Made by a program: the position numbers and the translations under genes
DNA from: Solibaculum_A intestinale
GTDB lineage: Bacteria; Bacillota; Clostridia; Oscillospirales; Acutalibacteraceae
Direction: 5' to 3'
Length of the DNA stretch: 64,000 bases
Assembly: GCF_040096205.1 (NCBI RefSeq)
Contig: NZ_JBBMFD010000007.1
Location: forward strand, 52,268-116,267
Shown: in pieces, positions 16,212 through 25,351 of the stretch
Layout: each line of letters starts with the position of its first letter
How positions within the stretch are numbered: position 1 is the first letter of the stretch
The notes under the pieces: model-generated
Told to the model about the DNA's origin: nothing
The model's input: the letters and a program-made list of their open reading frames with translations, nothing else
Databases searched by the model: none

Positions 16212-17075
16212 CTACGCCCGTTTTTTACTGGTCAAGAGCCCCAGCGCCATATTCAAAAGCAGGATAAACACAAAGAGCACTGCGCCGGTGGCGATGAGGG
16301 CGTCGTAATGCAGACCCGACGCATAGCTCATCTCCAGCACGATGTTGGCCGTCAGGGTGCGCACCGATTTGAAAATGGAGGAGGGGAGTATGTTCGAGTT
16401 CCCGGCCACCATAACCACCGCCATGGTTTCGCCGATGGCCCGGCCGATGCCAAGGACAATGGAGGTGACCACGCCGGATTTGGCCGCGGGCAAGATGACC
16501 TTGAAGGCGGATTCTTCCCGGGTGGCCCCAAGCGCCAAGGCCCCCTCCTCGTAGCTCTTGGGAACCGCACGAAGAGAGGTTTCACTGATGGAAATGATGG
16601 TGGGCAAAATCATAATGCCCAGCACGATGGAGGCCGCCAGGACACTGTTGCCGTTTCCTTCGAAGTTTTCCAGGATAAAGGGCACGATCACCATCATGCC
16701 GAAAAAGCCGTAGATGATGGAAGGGATTCCGGCGAGTAAGGACACTGCCTGCTTGAGCGCCGGATAGATCCTTTTCGGACAGAACTTCGCCAGGTAAATG
16801 GCGCCCAAAAGCCCGATAGGCACGCCGATGACAATGGCGCCGGCGGTCACGTAGACACTGCCCACGATCATATTGAAAATGCCGAATTCCTGAGGGACGT
16901 TGTTGGGCTGCCAAGAGTTTCCGGATAGGAATTCCCACAGCCCCACCTGCTGAATGGCGGGAATGGCGTTTGCAAAGATAAAGTAACAGATAAACAGTAC
17001 CGCGCCGATGGAAAAGAGCGCGCACAAAAAGAAAAAGAGCTTAGACCCTTTTTCCAGGATTGCCTTTTTTCTCAT
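16212..17075 (-). CDS. pstC: Phosphate ABC transporter permease PstC
   Basis: A 287-residue permease, about six membrane helices, with the EAA loop SYEEGALALGATREESAFKV and the FLSGNSWQP segment after helix 1 that is typical of PstC. It pairs with PstA to form the phosphate channel. It lies about 100 bases downstream of pstS. Confidence 0.95.
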   Translation of the reverse strand: MRKKAILEKGSKLFFFLCALFSIGAVLFICYFIFANAIPAIQQVGLWEFLSGNSWQPNNVPQEFGIFNMIVGSVYVTAGAIVIGVPIGLLGAIYLAKFCPKRIYPALKQAVSLLAGIPSIIYGFFGMMVIVPFILENFEGNGNSVLAASIVLGIMILPTIISISETSLRAVPKSYEEGALALGATREESAFKVILPAAKSGVVTSIVLGIGRAIGETMAVVMVAGNSNILPSSIFKSVRTLTANIVLEMSYASGLHYDALIATGAVLFVFILLLNMALGLLTSKKRA

Positions 17076-17176
17076 ATCTGGTAGCTCCTGTCTCGATCCG
17101 CCGCAAAGGGGCGGACACGTTTTGCGTCCGTCCCTTTGGGAATATTATTGCAGAAGGTTTGTTGACCGTTCATCCT

Positions 17177-18082
17177 TTACACCTTGTCCCAGGTGCGAAC
17201 CTCGCCGGTGAAGACCTTCTTGATCTGCTCGGTGGTCATCTCGGTGGTGGTGTTATCCTTGTTGACAATGACCGCGATGCCGTCGTTGGCGAAGACGGTA
17301 GGAGTCAGAGCGGCTTTTTCCTCGTCCTTAAGCTCACGGGAGGAGAGGGCCAGCTGGGATTTTCCTTCCTGGGCGTCCTTGATGCCGGCGCCGGAGCCGT
17401 TGTAGGTGACCTCAATGCTCACGCCGGGATTGAGCTTGACGTATTCTTCTCTGAGCTTCTCAATGACCTTCTCGGTGGAGGTGGAGCCGCTGAGGATAAG
17501 CTTGCCGGACAGGGCGGTGGAGGGGGCGGTATATTCCTTGGCGCCGTCGATGGTCACGAAGCCCAGGGATTTGACGATTTCCTGGCCCTGGGTGGAGGTG
17601 GCATACTGGATGAAGTCCGCCGCGATACCGCTGGCCTCACCCTTGGAGGCGATGATGAAGGGGCGGGACACCTTATAGGTACCGTTTTTCACGTTTTCCT
17701 CGGTGGCTTCCACGCCGTCCACCTTCAAAGCCTTGACGCTGTCGTTGACCGCGCCGATGGAGGTATAGCCGATGGCGTACTTGTCGACCTCGACCTTGGC
17801 GGGGACTTCGTCGGTAGAGCTGGCGATGACCGCTTCAGAGAAGAGCTTGTTGACCTCGCTGTTTCCAGACTTTTCAATCAGGCCCATAATCTCGTCGAAT
17901 GCGCCGCGGGTACCGGAGGAAGCTTCCCGGGAGATAACGGTGATGTCCTTGGTGGAGTCGAACTTGCCGGCAGCCGTGGTGGAGCCGGTGGAACCCGTGC
18001 TTGAATCGCCGTTGCCGCCGCAGCCGGCCAAAACGGATACGGCCAGGATTACCATAGTCGCAAGAGAAAGCAATTTTTTCAT
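17177..18082 (-). CDS. pstS: Phosphate-binding lipoprotein PstS
   Basis: A 301-residue lipoprotein: signal peptide with lipobox VLAGC (Cys21), then a Gly/Ser/Thr-rich linker and two periplasmic-binding-type lobes. Phosphate-ligand motifs include REASSGTRGAFDE near residue 52, GSGAGIKDAQEGKSQLALSS and the STSTEKV turn. In Gram-positives it is tethered to the membrane and delivers phosphate to PstCA. It is first in the pst operon, and its promoter region carries four PHO-box repeats. Confidence 0.94.
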   Translation of the reverse strand: MKKLLSLATMVILAVSVLAGCGGNGDSSTGSTGSTTAAGKFDSTKDITVISREASSGTRGAFDEIMGLIEKSGNSEVNKLFSEAVIASSTDEVPAKVEVDKYAIGYTSIGAVNDSVKALKVDGVEATEENVKNGTYKVSRPFIIASKGEASGIAADFIQYATSTQGQEIVKSLGFVTIDGAKEYTAPSTALSGKLILSGSTSTEKVIEKLREEYVKLNPGVSIEVTYNGSGAGIKDAQEGKSQLALSSRELKDEEKAALTPTVFANDGIAVIVNKDNTTTEMTTEQIKKVFTGEVRTWDKV

Positions 18083-18115
18083 TTGTTACACCTCACTGTA
18101 TTTCTTACAGGATCC

Positions 18116-18169
18116 ATCATAAAAGGGGCGTGTATAGCGGGAATATACCGTGTGTAAAGATCGTGTAAA
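18116..18169 (-). promoter_or_regulatory. PHO box array and promoter of pstS
   Basis: On the minus strand TTTACA (18169-18164), TTTACA (18158-18153), TATATT (18147-18142) and TATACA (18136-18131) recur at exact 11-base spacing, the layout of PhoP-binding direct repeats (TTxACA) known from Bacillus. A -10 candidate TATGAT lies at 18121-18116. No good -35 is present, as expected for a PhoP-activated promoter. Confidence 0.85.
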
Positions 18170-18231
18170 ACCGCATTTTCCCAGTTGTAAGTAGTGTTCA
18201 CAGATAGAAATGGAAAAATACACGACAGAAT

Positions 18232-18260
18232 TTGACAAAGTTATAGGGAATCGGTATAAT
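18232..18260 (+). promoter_or_regulatory. Promoter of the divergent membrane-protein gene
   Basis: Perfect TTGACA (18232-18237), 17-base spacer, TATAAT (18255-18260); 62 bases before the ATG at 18323. Confidence 0.92.
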
Positions 18261-18322
18261 TAGACCCATATAAATCTTTGCAGCACGAGCAGAAATCGAG
18301 TGAAAAGTGAGGATGTGAAAGC

Positions 18323-19072
18323 ATGTTGGAATTTATCCAAAACCCCTGGGTCATCGGCATTGTGGGCGGCATCGTCTGCGGCATTATCGTCTGGCTGCTG
18401 ACCCGGTGCGCCATCTCCAGCAAGGGGAACAATGAGTACATTAAGAAAATCTATCAGGCAAACGACGAGGTGTTCCTCTCCTTGAAACCGTACATTGCGG
18501 ACAAGGGCCTGCCCGACCAGGAGATCATCGAAGCGATGATCGCGTCTACCGCCAGAAAATACCTGCTAAAGGCCAGCGATATGTATACGGTGCAGATCTT
18601 CTGCGAGGAGCTGATTAAGGACATTACCTCCAACGTCTACTTCTCCTGGGAGGAAAAGAAGCGTTACTCCAACGACCTGCGCACCTTTATTGAAGACCTA
18701 AACCGTCAGACGGACAAAAAGACTGCCGCGGAAATTGACGCGAAGGTAAGCGACATCGAGCATAAAAAACGCCTGTCGGAAATCAAGCGCAAGGACCTCA
18801 ACACCGTGAGCATGATCGCGGGTCTCTTTACCGCCGTGGTCACTTTGGTGCTCGCGCTTATGGCAAACAGCTTCTTCCCCTCTGCCGAAGGGTACAACAG
18901 CTTTGTGCTTTACACGGTGCTGGCCATCATCCTGTGCGGCATCGTCAGCTCCGGCGCGCTGCTTTTGTTTACCAAGGTCAACATTGTGGGCCGCCGCAAG
19001 CGGGCCGCCAAGGAAAAGCGCAACGCCATCGTCGTGGATGTGGACGAAGGAAACGACAACTGGATCGAATAA
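18323..19072 (+). CDS. Membrane protein of unknown function, divergent from pst operon
   Basis: This 249-residue protein has an N-terminal membrane helix (about 9-27, IVGGIVCGIIVWLLTRCAI), a charged helical cytoplasmic region of about 130 residues (about 30-160) with coiled-coil character, then two membrane helices (about 163-182 and 193-215), and a basic then acidic tail (GRRKRAAKEKR...DVDEGND). I do not recognise the family. It has a consensus promoter and its own terminator, so it is a single-gene unit. Shared intergenic space with the pst promoter does not by itself imply a phosphate role. Confidence 0.75.
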   Translation: MLEFIQNPWVIGIVGGIVCGIIVWLLTRCAISSKGNNEYIKKIYQANDEVFLSLKPYIADKGLPDQEIIEAMIASTARKYLLKASDMYTVQIFCEELIKDITSNVYFSWEEKKRYSNDLRTFIEDLNRQTDKKTAAEIDAKVSDIEHKKRLSEIKRKDLNTVSMIAGLFTAVVTLVLALMANSFFPSAEGYNSFVLYTVLAIILCGIVSSGALLLFTKVNIVGRRKRAAKEKRNAIVVDVDEGNDNWIE

Positions 19073-19093
19073 AGCTTTGTACGATGGCTGCAA

Positions 19094-19137
19094 TGCCACA
19101 CCGCTGTGAAGGCAAATGGCGGTGTGGTATTTTTTTC
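19094..19137 (+). terminator. Rho-independent terminator
   Basis: GCCACACCGC pairs with GCGGTGTGGT, followed by ATTTTTTT. Confidence 0.88.
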
Positions 19138-19217
19138 GTTTCCGGTAATCCTATGCATATACATGTCATAAAACGAACACGCATATGGGTAACATGAAGA
19201 AAGGAGGCGGCTATGCG

Positions 19218-19655
19218 ATGAAGCTTTCCCTGGCGAAAAAGGCGCTGCTTTTGTGGCGGATTTGGCTTATGCTGATCTGCGCGGCGGCCGGCGTTCTTTT
19301 TTACGCGCTCTTCCCCCTTCTCGGGAACGGCGCGGTAGCGGCGGGAATTTTCCTGGGCGCCATCGCCTTGTGGCTTTTCTTTTTCTGGATCCCGGGATAC
19401 CATTCTTCCTTTCAGATTCAGCTGGAAGCAGGCCGCCTTTCTCTTCGCCGGGGGGTATTCCTGCACCTGGAGCACAGTGCCTCCCTGTGCGCCGTCCTCC
19501 TTTTGCAGCTGCACCAGACCCCGCTTCAGCGGCTGATGGGGATTGCGTCGGTGACGCTGTGTCTGCCCGGCTCCCGGCTGCATCTGCCCGACCTTTCTTT
19601 GGACGACGCGCAGCAGCTGCTGCGCCTGTGGAAAACGTACAGGAGGCGGCCATGA
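19218..19655 (+). CDS. Bacterial PH domain membrane protein (YdbS-like)
   Basis: A 145-residue protein with two N-terminal membrane helices (about 13-35 and 40-60) followed by a bacterial pleckstrin-homology domain (bPH2; from about residue 65, QIQLEAGRLSLRRGVF onward). This is the YdbS layout. GAAAGGAGG precedes the ATG at 19218. Its stop overlaps the start of the next, larger PH-domain gene (ATGA), as with the ydbS-ydbT pair of Bacillus, where the two membrane proteins affect cell-envelope stress and resistance to some bacteriocins. Confidence 0.8.
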   Translation: MKLSLAKKALLLWRIWLMLICAAAGVLFYALFPLLGNGAVAAGIFLGAIALWLFFFWIPGYHSSFQIQLEAGRLSLRRGVFLHLEHSASLCAVLLLQLHQTPLQRLMGIASVTLCLPGSRLHLPDLSLDDAQQLLRLWKTYRRRP

Positions 19656-21094
19656 GAAGGCGCACCCATCCGGCCCGGATTGCCACCGAGCTCAAACGCT
19701 ACGTGTTTTTGCTGCTGCTGCCGGTAGCCCAGCAACTGCTCAGCCTTCCCTTTGAGCCCTGGGCCTGGTCGCTGCTCTTGTGGCAGGAGCTGTTTGCGGC
19801 CTCGGCGGTGGTGCTTTTGGCGGTCTGGCGCTGGGCAAGGCTATGGTACACCGTCAAGAACGGGGAAATCCTAGTGGAAAGCGGCATTTTTCTTCACAAA
19901 CAGGTACATCTGCGTTTTCGGGATGTGTCCTCGGCCGACGTGGAACGCCCTTTATGGCTTATCATCCTGGGCGGCGCCCGGCTGCGGCTGGACACAGCCG
20001 CAGGCAGCCGGCGCAAGGCGGACGTGGAGCTCTATCTTCCCAACCGCCGCGCCCTTTCCATCGCGGCCATGGTCAAGGGTCACGGCCGGGCACCGGCCAT
20101 TTCCTCGAGCTACCGGGCAAATCCATTTTTCGTGGCGGTAATGGCCGCCTCCGCTTCCAACGCAGCCGGCGGCATTCTCTTCGCCGTTCCCGTGGTCAAG
20201 GGGATCGGCCAGCTACTCGGGCAAGAAATCGAGGCCCAAATTCTCGGCACCATCGGCACCTTAGCCACCTTTCTGGTGGCGGTCCTCCCCCCCGCCACCG
20301 CGCTTTTGGCCACCATTTTGGCGGTGGGCTGGCTCATTGCATTTGTCCGGGTCTTTCTGCGGTACGTGCGTTTTTCTCTGCGCCGCACGGAGGGGCGGCT
20401 GACGGTGTCCTCAGGCGCCGTTGGCCGGTACCGGTCGGTGCTGGGGACCCGGCACATCTGCGCGGTGGACATCCGCCAGGGCCTCCTCCTTCATCTGATG
20501 GGGCTTGCCAGCGTCAACGTAATTTGTGTGGGATACGGCAAGCAGGAGGGGCAAAAGGCGGTACTCCTTCCCTGTGTGCGAAAACGGAAAGCACGGGAGT
20601 CCTGCGGGGAAATCCTCCCCGAGTTCGCAGGGCCTAAAAAGCTTTCTCTGCGCCCTCAAAAGGGTACTTTGCGCCGATACATTCTCTACCCCTGCGTAGG
20701 GCTGCTCCTCATTCCTCCCGGGGCCTATCTGGTTCAAATTCTCCTTTCTCCGTTCAGCGCCCTAGTCCCTTTTCTCGCCGCGGTGCTGGCAATTTTATGT
20801 CTGTGGATGATGGTGCTTTCCCTGCTGTCCTACTATGAGGCGGGGGTCGCTCTCGAAAAGCCGGTATGCCGGTTTACCTGCCGCAAGCGCTTTTCGCTGC
20901 ACGAAGTACTGGTGCCGGCGGAGAAAGTGCAGCGGCTGGCCCTCACCCAAACCCCGTTTCAAAAGCAGGCGGGGCTTTGCCACCTGCGGGTGACCGTGGT
21001 GGGAGAGCGGGGGACTTCTTACGTCATTCGGCATCTGCCGGCAAAAGAGGCCCGCGCGGCCATCCGCAGGTTCTACGGAGAAGAACCCAAATAA
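19652..21094 (+). CDS. Bacterial PH domain membrane protein (YdbT-like)
   Basis: A 480-residue protein that alternates paired membrane helices with bPH2 domains, the YdbT plan of up to three such units: helix pair about 12-55 and PH domain 65-140; helices 165-240 and PH domain about 250-320; helices about 355-400 and PH domain about 405-480. The reading frame is open for another 133 codons upstream, but that part lies antiframe over the YdbS-like gene; I start at ATG 19652 because it has GGAGGCGGCC before it and overlaps the previous stop as ATGA. The role is probably in the cell envelope. Confidence 0.82.
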   Translation: MRRRTHPARIATELKRYVFLLLLPVAQQLLSLPFEPWAWSLLLWQELFAASAVVLLAVWRWARLWYTVKNGEILVESGIFLHKQVHLRFRDVSSADVERPLWLIILGGARLRLDTAAGSRRKADVELYLPNRRALSIAAMVKGHGRAPAISSSYRANPFFVAVMAASASNAAGGILFAVPVVKGIGQLLGQEIEAQILGTIGTLATFLVAVLPPATALLATILAVGWLIAFVRVFLRYVRFSLRRTEGRLTVSSGAVGRYRSVLGTRHICAVDIRQGLLLHLMGLASVNVICVGYGKQEGQKAVLLPCVRKRKARESCGEILPEFAGPKKLSLRPQKGTLRRYILYPCVGLLLIPPGAYLVQILLSPFSALVPFLAAVLAILCLWMMVLSLLSYYEAGVALEKPVCRFTCRKRFSLHEVLVPAEKVQRLALTQTPFQKQAGLCHLRVTVVGERGTSYVIRHLPAKEARAAIRRFYGEEPK

Positions 21095-21137
21095 AGCCGA
21101 AAAATCCTACAAAAATGCCCCAAAGCCGCAGTTTTCT

Positions 21138-21166
21138 TTGACAAGGCGGCTCTGGGGCGTTATAAT
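21138..21166 (+). promoter_or_regulatory. Promoter of the amidohydrolase gene
   Basis: Perfect TTGACA (21138-21143), 17-base spacer, TATAAT (21161-21166), 75 bases before the ATG. Confidence 0.92.
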
Positions 21167-21241
21167 ATAGTATAAACTGCCTTCCATCTGTAAGGTCATT
21201 TTTGGTGATTCTAGCCCATTCTTTTGCGGAGATGATTCGGT

Positions 21242-22033
21242 ATGCAAGAAATCATTGATTTTCATGCGCACATTTACCCGGATAAAATCGCCCGGAAGGC
21301 GACCGAAAACGTCGGCCACTTCTACGGCATTCCCATGGACAACGTGGGGAATGTGAACACCCTGCTGGCGGTGGGCCGCCGGGCCGGGGTGACGGGTTAT
21401 GTGGTCCACTCGGTGGCCACCACGCCCGAGCAGGTACCTTCCATCCATTCCTTCATCGCCTCCCAGTGCCTCGAGCACGAGGAGCTGACCGGCTTCGGCG
21501 CCTTCCATCCTGACTTAACGCCGGCTCAGGCCCAGCAGGCCCTCGACCAGATTAAGGAGCTGGGGCTTAAAGGCGTCAAGCTGCACCCGGACTTTCAGAA
21601 GTTTAACATCGACGACCGGAAGATGTACCCCTTTTACGAAATGATCGCCGGCAAGCTGCCGGTCCTGTTTCACACCGGAGACGACCGGTACGATTTCTCC
21701 AGTCCCACGCGGCTTGCAAGAGTGCTTTCCGATTTCCCGAACCTGACGGCGGTAGCGGCTCACTTCGGCGGGTACCGCCGGTGGGACGAGGCCCAGGCGG
21801 TTCTGCCCAAGGGAAAGGTGTATATCGACACGTGCAGTTCCATCGCTTTCATCGGGGTCAAACGAGCCCAGGAGCTGATCCGCCACTACGGGGCGGATCA
21901 TGTGCTGTTCGGTACCGACTTTCCCATGTGGGACGCCAAGGACGAGCTTGCCTATCTGGAAGAAATGGATTTGTCTCAGGAAGAGCGCGACCTGATTTTC
22001 TCGCAAAATGCCAAACGGCTGACTAGCCGGTAA
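21242..22033 (+). CDS. Amidohydrolase-superfamily metal-dependent hydrolase
   Basis: A 263-residue TIM-barrel hydrolase of the amidohydrolase_2 type. Metal and active-site motifs in order: DFHAHIYP (H8, H10), GVKLHPDFQ, PVLFHTGDD, VAAHFGGYRRW and FGTDFPMWD. Family members act as decarboxylases or C-C/amide hydrolases; this subgroup is common in Clostridia and mostly uncharacterised, so no substrate is given. It forms its own transcription unit with promoter and terminator. Confidence 0.85.
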   Translation: MQEIIDFHAHIYPDKIARKATENVGHFYGIPMDNVGNVNTLLAVGRRAGVTGYVVHSVATTPEQVPSIHSFIASQCLEHEELTGFGAFHPDLTPAQAQQALDQIKELGLKGVKLHPDFQKFNIDDRKMYPFYEMIAGKLPVLFHTGDDRYDFSSPTRLARVLSDFPNLTAVAAHFGGYRRWDEAQAVLPKGKVYIDTCSSIAFIGVKRAQELIRHYGADHVLFGTDFPMWDAKDELAYLEEMDLSQEERDLIFSQNAKRLTSR

Positions 22034-22081
22034 GGGATTTCCTGGCGGTCATTCTTTCGTAATGAAATGTTTACACATGCT

Positions 22082-22127
22082 AGGGCAATTGCTGATAGAA
22101 TATTGCTATTCCGGCAATTGCCCTTTT
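22082..22127 (+). terminator. Rho-independent terminator
   Basis: AGGGCAATTGC pairs with GCAATTGCCCT, followed by TTTTT. Confidence 0.9.
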
Positions 22128-22220
22128 TGTGCGGCAATCCTGCCGCACAGCATCCGGTTTTCAGCGCTTTTTGCGCTTTGAATACGAAGACCCATCGCAG
22201 ACAAATAGGAGGGAATACAT

Positions 22221-23171
22221 ATGATAGAGGTGAAAAACCTCTCCAAACGGTATGGAAAGAACTATGCCGTTGAGGACATTTCCTTCTCCGTGAAGGAAGG
22301 GGAAATCCTCGGCTTCCTCGGGCCCAACGGCGCAGGAAAATCCACTACCATGAATATGCTCACCGGGTACATATCGGCCACGTCCGGATCGGCCTCGGTG
22401 GCGGGGATCGACATTCTGGAAAACCCCATTGAGGCGAAAAAGCACATCGGTTATCTGCCGGAGCTGCCGCCTCTGTACCTGGACATGACGGTGAAGGACT
22501 ATCTGGACTTCGCCTATTCGCTCAAGAAGGTGTCCCTTCCCAAGCGGGCACACATCCAGGAAATCTGCGGGCTTGTGAAGATTGAAGACGTGTACGGCCG
22601 TCTTATCGGCAACCTTTCGAAGGGATACCGGCAGAGAGTCGGGGTTGCCCAGGCTCTGCTTGGAAACCCGGACGTGCTGATTCTGGACGAGCCTACGGTT
22701 GGCCTGGACCCCAAGCAGATCATTGAAATCCGAAACCTCATCAAGCACCTGGGCAAAGGACACACGGTCATCCTCAGCTCCCACATCCTCACCGAAGTGC
22801 AGGCGGTGTGCGAGCGGGTGGTGGTCATCAACAACGGCCAGATCGTGGCCGACGGCACTCCCGACGACCTGTCCACCGCTATGACCGCCGACCACAAGCT
22901 GATCATCCGGGTGGCCGGGCCCAGCGAAGACGTTTATAAAATGCTCTCCAAGCTTCCCCATCTGGTGGAGATCACCCGTAACGGGCAGAAGGAACCGGGC
23001 GTCTTCGAATATTCCATCGAAACCGAAGCGGGCACCGACATCCGCAAGGAAATCTTCAACCGCCTCTCCGACCGGCACTGGCCTCTGATGGCCATGCGCA
23101 CCAACGACCTGACGCTGGAGGACGTGTTCTTGCAGCTGACGGGAGAAAAACAGATGGGAGGTCGCCGCTGA
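22221..23171 (+). CDS. ABC transporter ATP-binding protein (GldA-like)
   Basis: A 316-residue ATPase with Walker A GPNGAGKST (about 34-42), signature LSKGYRQRVGVAQAL and Walker B VLILDEPTVGLDP. The C-terminal extension of about 90 residues is typical of the drug/gliding ABC-2 group (GldA, NatA). AGGAGGGAA precedes the ATG. It is the first of four tightly packed genes (ATPase, ABC-2 permease, GldG-like, DUF4340) and its stop overlaps the permease start. Confidence 0.92.
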   Translation: MIEVKNLSKRYGKNYAVEDISFSVKEGEILGFLGPNGAGKSTTMNMLTGYISATSGSASVAGIDILENPIEAKKHIGYLPELPPLYLDMTVKDYLDFAYSLKKVSLPKRAHIQEICGLVKIEDVYGRLIGNLSKGYRQRVGVAQALLGNPDVLILDEPTVGLDPKQIIEIRNLIKHLGKGHTVILSSHILTEVQAVCERVVVINNGQIVADGTPDDLSTAMTADHKLIIRVAGPSEDVYKMLSKLPHLVEITRNGQKEPGVFEYSIETEAGTDIRKEIFNRLSDRHWPLMAMRTNDLTLEDVFLQLTGEKQMGGRR

Positions 23172-23875
23172 TGCTATCGGTTTTCAAACGCGAATTCAAT
23201 TCCTATTTTCATTCGGCCATCGGCTTTGTGTTTCTGGCGGTGTTCTGCTTTTTCTCAGGCCTGTTCTTCTATCTGTACTGCCTGGCCTCTTTAAACGCCG
23301 ACCTGACGCCGGTGTTTTCCGCCATGTTCACCATTTCCTTAATGGTAATCCCGCTGCTGACCATGAAGCTCCTCAGTGAGGACAAGCGCCAGAAAACCGA
23401 CCAGCTGCTGCTGACGTCGCCGGTGAGCCTTTTCTCTCTGGTGGTGGGCAAGTACCTGGCGGCGTTGGCGGTCTACGGGCTTGCCATCCTCATCAACGTC
23501 CTTTTCGGCATCGTCCTGTCCGCCTTCACCACGCCGGAATGGATGGTAATCATCGGCAACCTCTTAGGCTCCTTCTTTATGGGCGCAGCCTTCATCGCCA
23601 TCGGTCTGTTTATCTCCAGCCTGACCGAAAGCCAATTGATCGCGGCGATATTAACCTTTGCCGTATCCTTCATTCTCATCCTGCTCGACGGCGTCACTGC
23701 GTTTTTCTCTTCCACCGCTCTGAACAAGGTGGTGGAGTGGCTTTCCTTCAACAACCGCTATTACCCCTTTACCATCGGAGTGATCGACTATTCGGCCATC
23801 GTCTTTTTCTTGAGCGTTGCGGCGGTCTTCCTATTTTTGACCATCCGCGTGCTTGACAAAAAGAGATGGAGCTAA
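23171..23875 (+). CDS. ABC-2 type permease (GldF-like)
   Basis: A 234-residue membrane protein with six helices in the ABC-2 arrangement, beginning MLSVFKREFNSYFHSAIGFV. The motif SEDKRQKTDQLLLTSPVSL between helices 2 and 3 is characteristic of the GldF/NatB-like permeases. It overlaps the ATPase gene by one base and is followed 15 bases later by the GldG-like gene. Confidence 0.9.
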   Translation: MLSVFKREFNSYFHSAIGFVFLAVFCFFSGLFFYLYCLASLNADLTPVFSAMFTISLMVIPLLTMKLLSEDKRQKTDQLLLTSPVSLFSLVVGKYLAALAVYGLAILINVLFGIVLSAFTTPEWMVIIGNLLGSFFMGAAFIAIGLFISSLTESQLIAAILTFAVSFILILLDGVTAFFSSTALNKVVEWLSFNNRYYPFTIGVIDYSAIVFFLSVAAVFLFLTIRVLDKKRWS

Positions 23876-23890
23876 GGAGGGATGACTTTT

Positions 23891-25351
23891 ATGAAACAGA
23901 AATTCTCAAAAAGCCGTTCCTTCCGGTACGGCGGAATTGCGACCGCCATCACCGCGGGCTTTATCGTGGTGGTGGTGCTGTTAAACGTGCTGGCCACCAC
24001 TCTATATGAGCGGTTCCCGCTGGGGGTGGACCTGACCAGCGACCAGAAATTCACCCTGTCCGAGGAGGCAGTCAACTATCTTGCCGACGTGGATGAGGAC
24101 GTTGTCATCTACATGCTCTCTCCGCGGGAAACCTATGAGGCCTACGATGAGAGCACCGGCGTTCCGCTCAACCGTCTGCCCCGCATTGCCGACGAGATTT
24201 CCAAGGCCAACAACCACATCAAGGTGGAATACATCGACCTGGACGCCAACCCCACCTTTGCCCAGAAATACAGCGAAGAGACCCTCTCCCAGCTGCATAT
24301 CATCATCGAATCGGCCAAACGGCACTTTACCATCAGCGTTTACGACCTATTCGACATCCAGACCAGCCCTACCACCGGCACCCAAAGCGTGACCGGGGAA
24401 AAAATCGAGCTGACGCTGGTATCGAAAATCCTCTCCTGCGCTATGGACACCGTGCCTAAGGTCTCCTTTGTCACCGGTCACAACGAAGATACCGCTTCCC
24501 TTGCCGCCTTCAAGCAGCTCTTATCGGACAACGGGTATGAAACCAACGAAATCAGCCTGGGCTCCGACGGCATTCCCGAAGACACCAACTTTGTGGTGAT
24601 CGCGGCGCCCAAGCTCGACTATACGGCGGAAGAACTAAAGGTGCTTGACGCCTTCCTGGCGAAGGACGCCAACAATCCCACCCTGATGGTCACCTTCAGC
24701 GCTTCCTACGCGCCCCTTGACAACTTCGATGCGTTCCTCTCTGAGTGGGGCATCAAGGCGGGCGACGGAATGTTGGTGGAAACCCAGCAAAACCGCTATT
24801 TTACCAACAGCCCCAACATTGCCATCGGCAATCTGGGCTCCAGTGAATACGCTTCTTCCTTTGCCTCCAGCCAGGTGCCGCCGGTTGTGGCCAATTCCAA
24901 GCCCATTGAGCTGCTCTTTACCAGCAAAGGAAACGTGACCACCGAGTCGGTGGTCACCACCTCCAACACCGCACAGACCGTGGACGCCGACGGCAACCCG
25001 GACGAGACGGGGACCCGTGCCTACGACGTGCTCACTGTGTCTAAGAACACCCGTTACGAAGGGACCACGGAGTTTAACGCCAATGTGGTTGCGGTGGGTT
25101 CCAACGACTTCTTTAACGCGTCGTCCATCTTCTCCTGCATCAACGACGACATCATCATGAAAATCTACAATTCCATCAGCGGCCGGGAAGGCCAGGATGT
25201 TGCCATCAGCACCCGCACCGTGTCTGACACGGCCATCAGCGTAACCAATACCCAGGCGGTCTGGATCGGCATTGTGCTCTTTACGGTAACCGTTCCGCTT
25301 CTTCTCTTAATCGCGGGTGTCGTGATCTGGCTGCGAAGGAGACATCTATGA
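23891..25351 (+). CDS. GldG-like ABC transporter auxiliary protein
   Basis: A 486-residue protein with an N-terminal membrane helix (about 15-37), a long extracytoplasmic region matching the GldG/ABC_transp_aux fold (DLTSDQKFTLSEEAVNYL near residue 49, then VEYIDLDANPTFAQKY) and a C-terminal membrane helix (about 455-480) with a basic tail RRRH. I take ATG 23891 as start because AAGGAGGG lies nine bases upstream; ATG 23882 is too close. In Bacteroidetes GldG works with GldA and GldF in gliding; in Firmicutes the set is non-motility-related and its cargo is unknown. Confidence 0.87.
   Translation: MKQKFSKSRSFRYGGIATAITAGFIVVVVLLNVLATTLYERFPLGVDLTSDQKFTLSEEAVNYLADVDEDVVIYMLSPRETYEAYDESTGVPLNRLPRIADEISKANNHIKVEYIDLDANPTFAQKYSEETLSQLHIIIESAKRHFTISVYDLFDIQTSPTTGTQSVTGEKIELTLVSKILSCAMDTVPKVSFVTGHNEDTASLAAFKQLLSDNGYETNEISLGSDGIPEDTNFVVIAAPKLDYTAEELKVLDAFLAKDANNPTLMVTFSASYAPLDNFDAFLSEWGIKAGDGMLVETQQNRYFTNSPNIAIGNLGSSEYASSFASSQVPPVVANSKPIELLFTSKGNVTTESVVTTSNTAQTVDADGNPDETGTRAYDVLTVSKNTRYEGTTEFNANVVAVGSNDFFNASSIFSCINDDIIMKIYNSISGREGQDVAISTRTVSDTAISVTNTQAVWIGIVLFTVTVPLLLLIAGVVIWLRRRHL

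Noticed and set aside
19253..19651. An upstream extension of the YdbT-like gene by 133 codons
   Set aside because: It overlaps the YdbS-like gene in another frame, is Pro/Arg-rich and lacks a ribosome binding site; the ATGA start at 19652 is far better.
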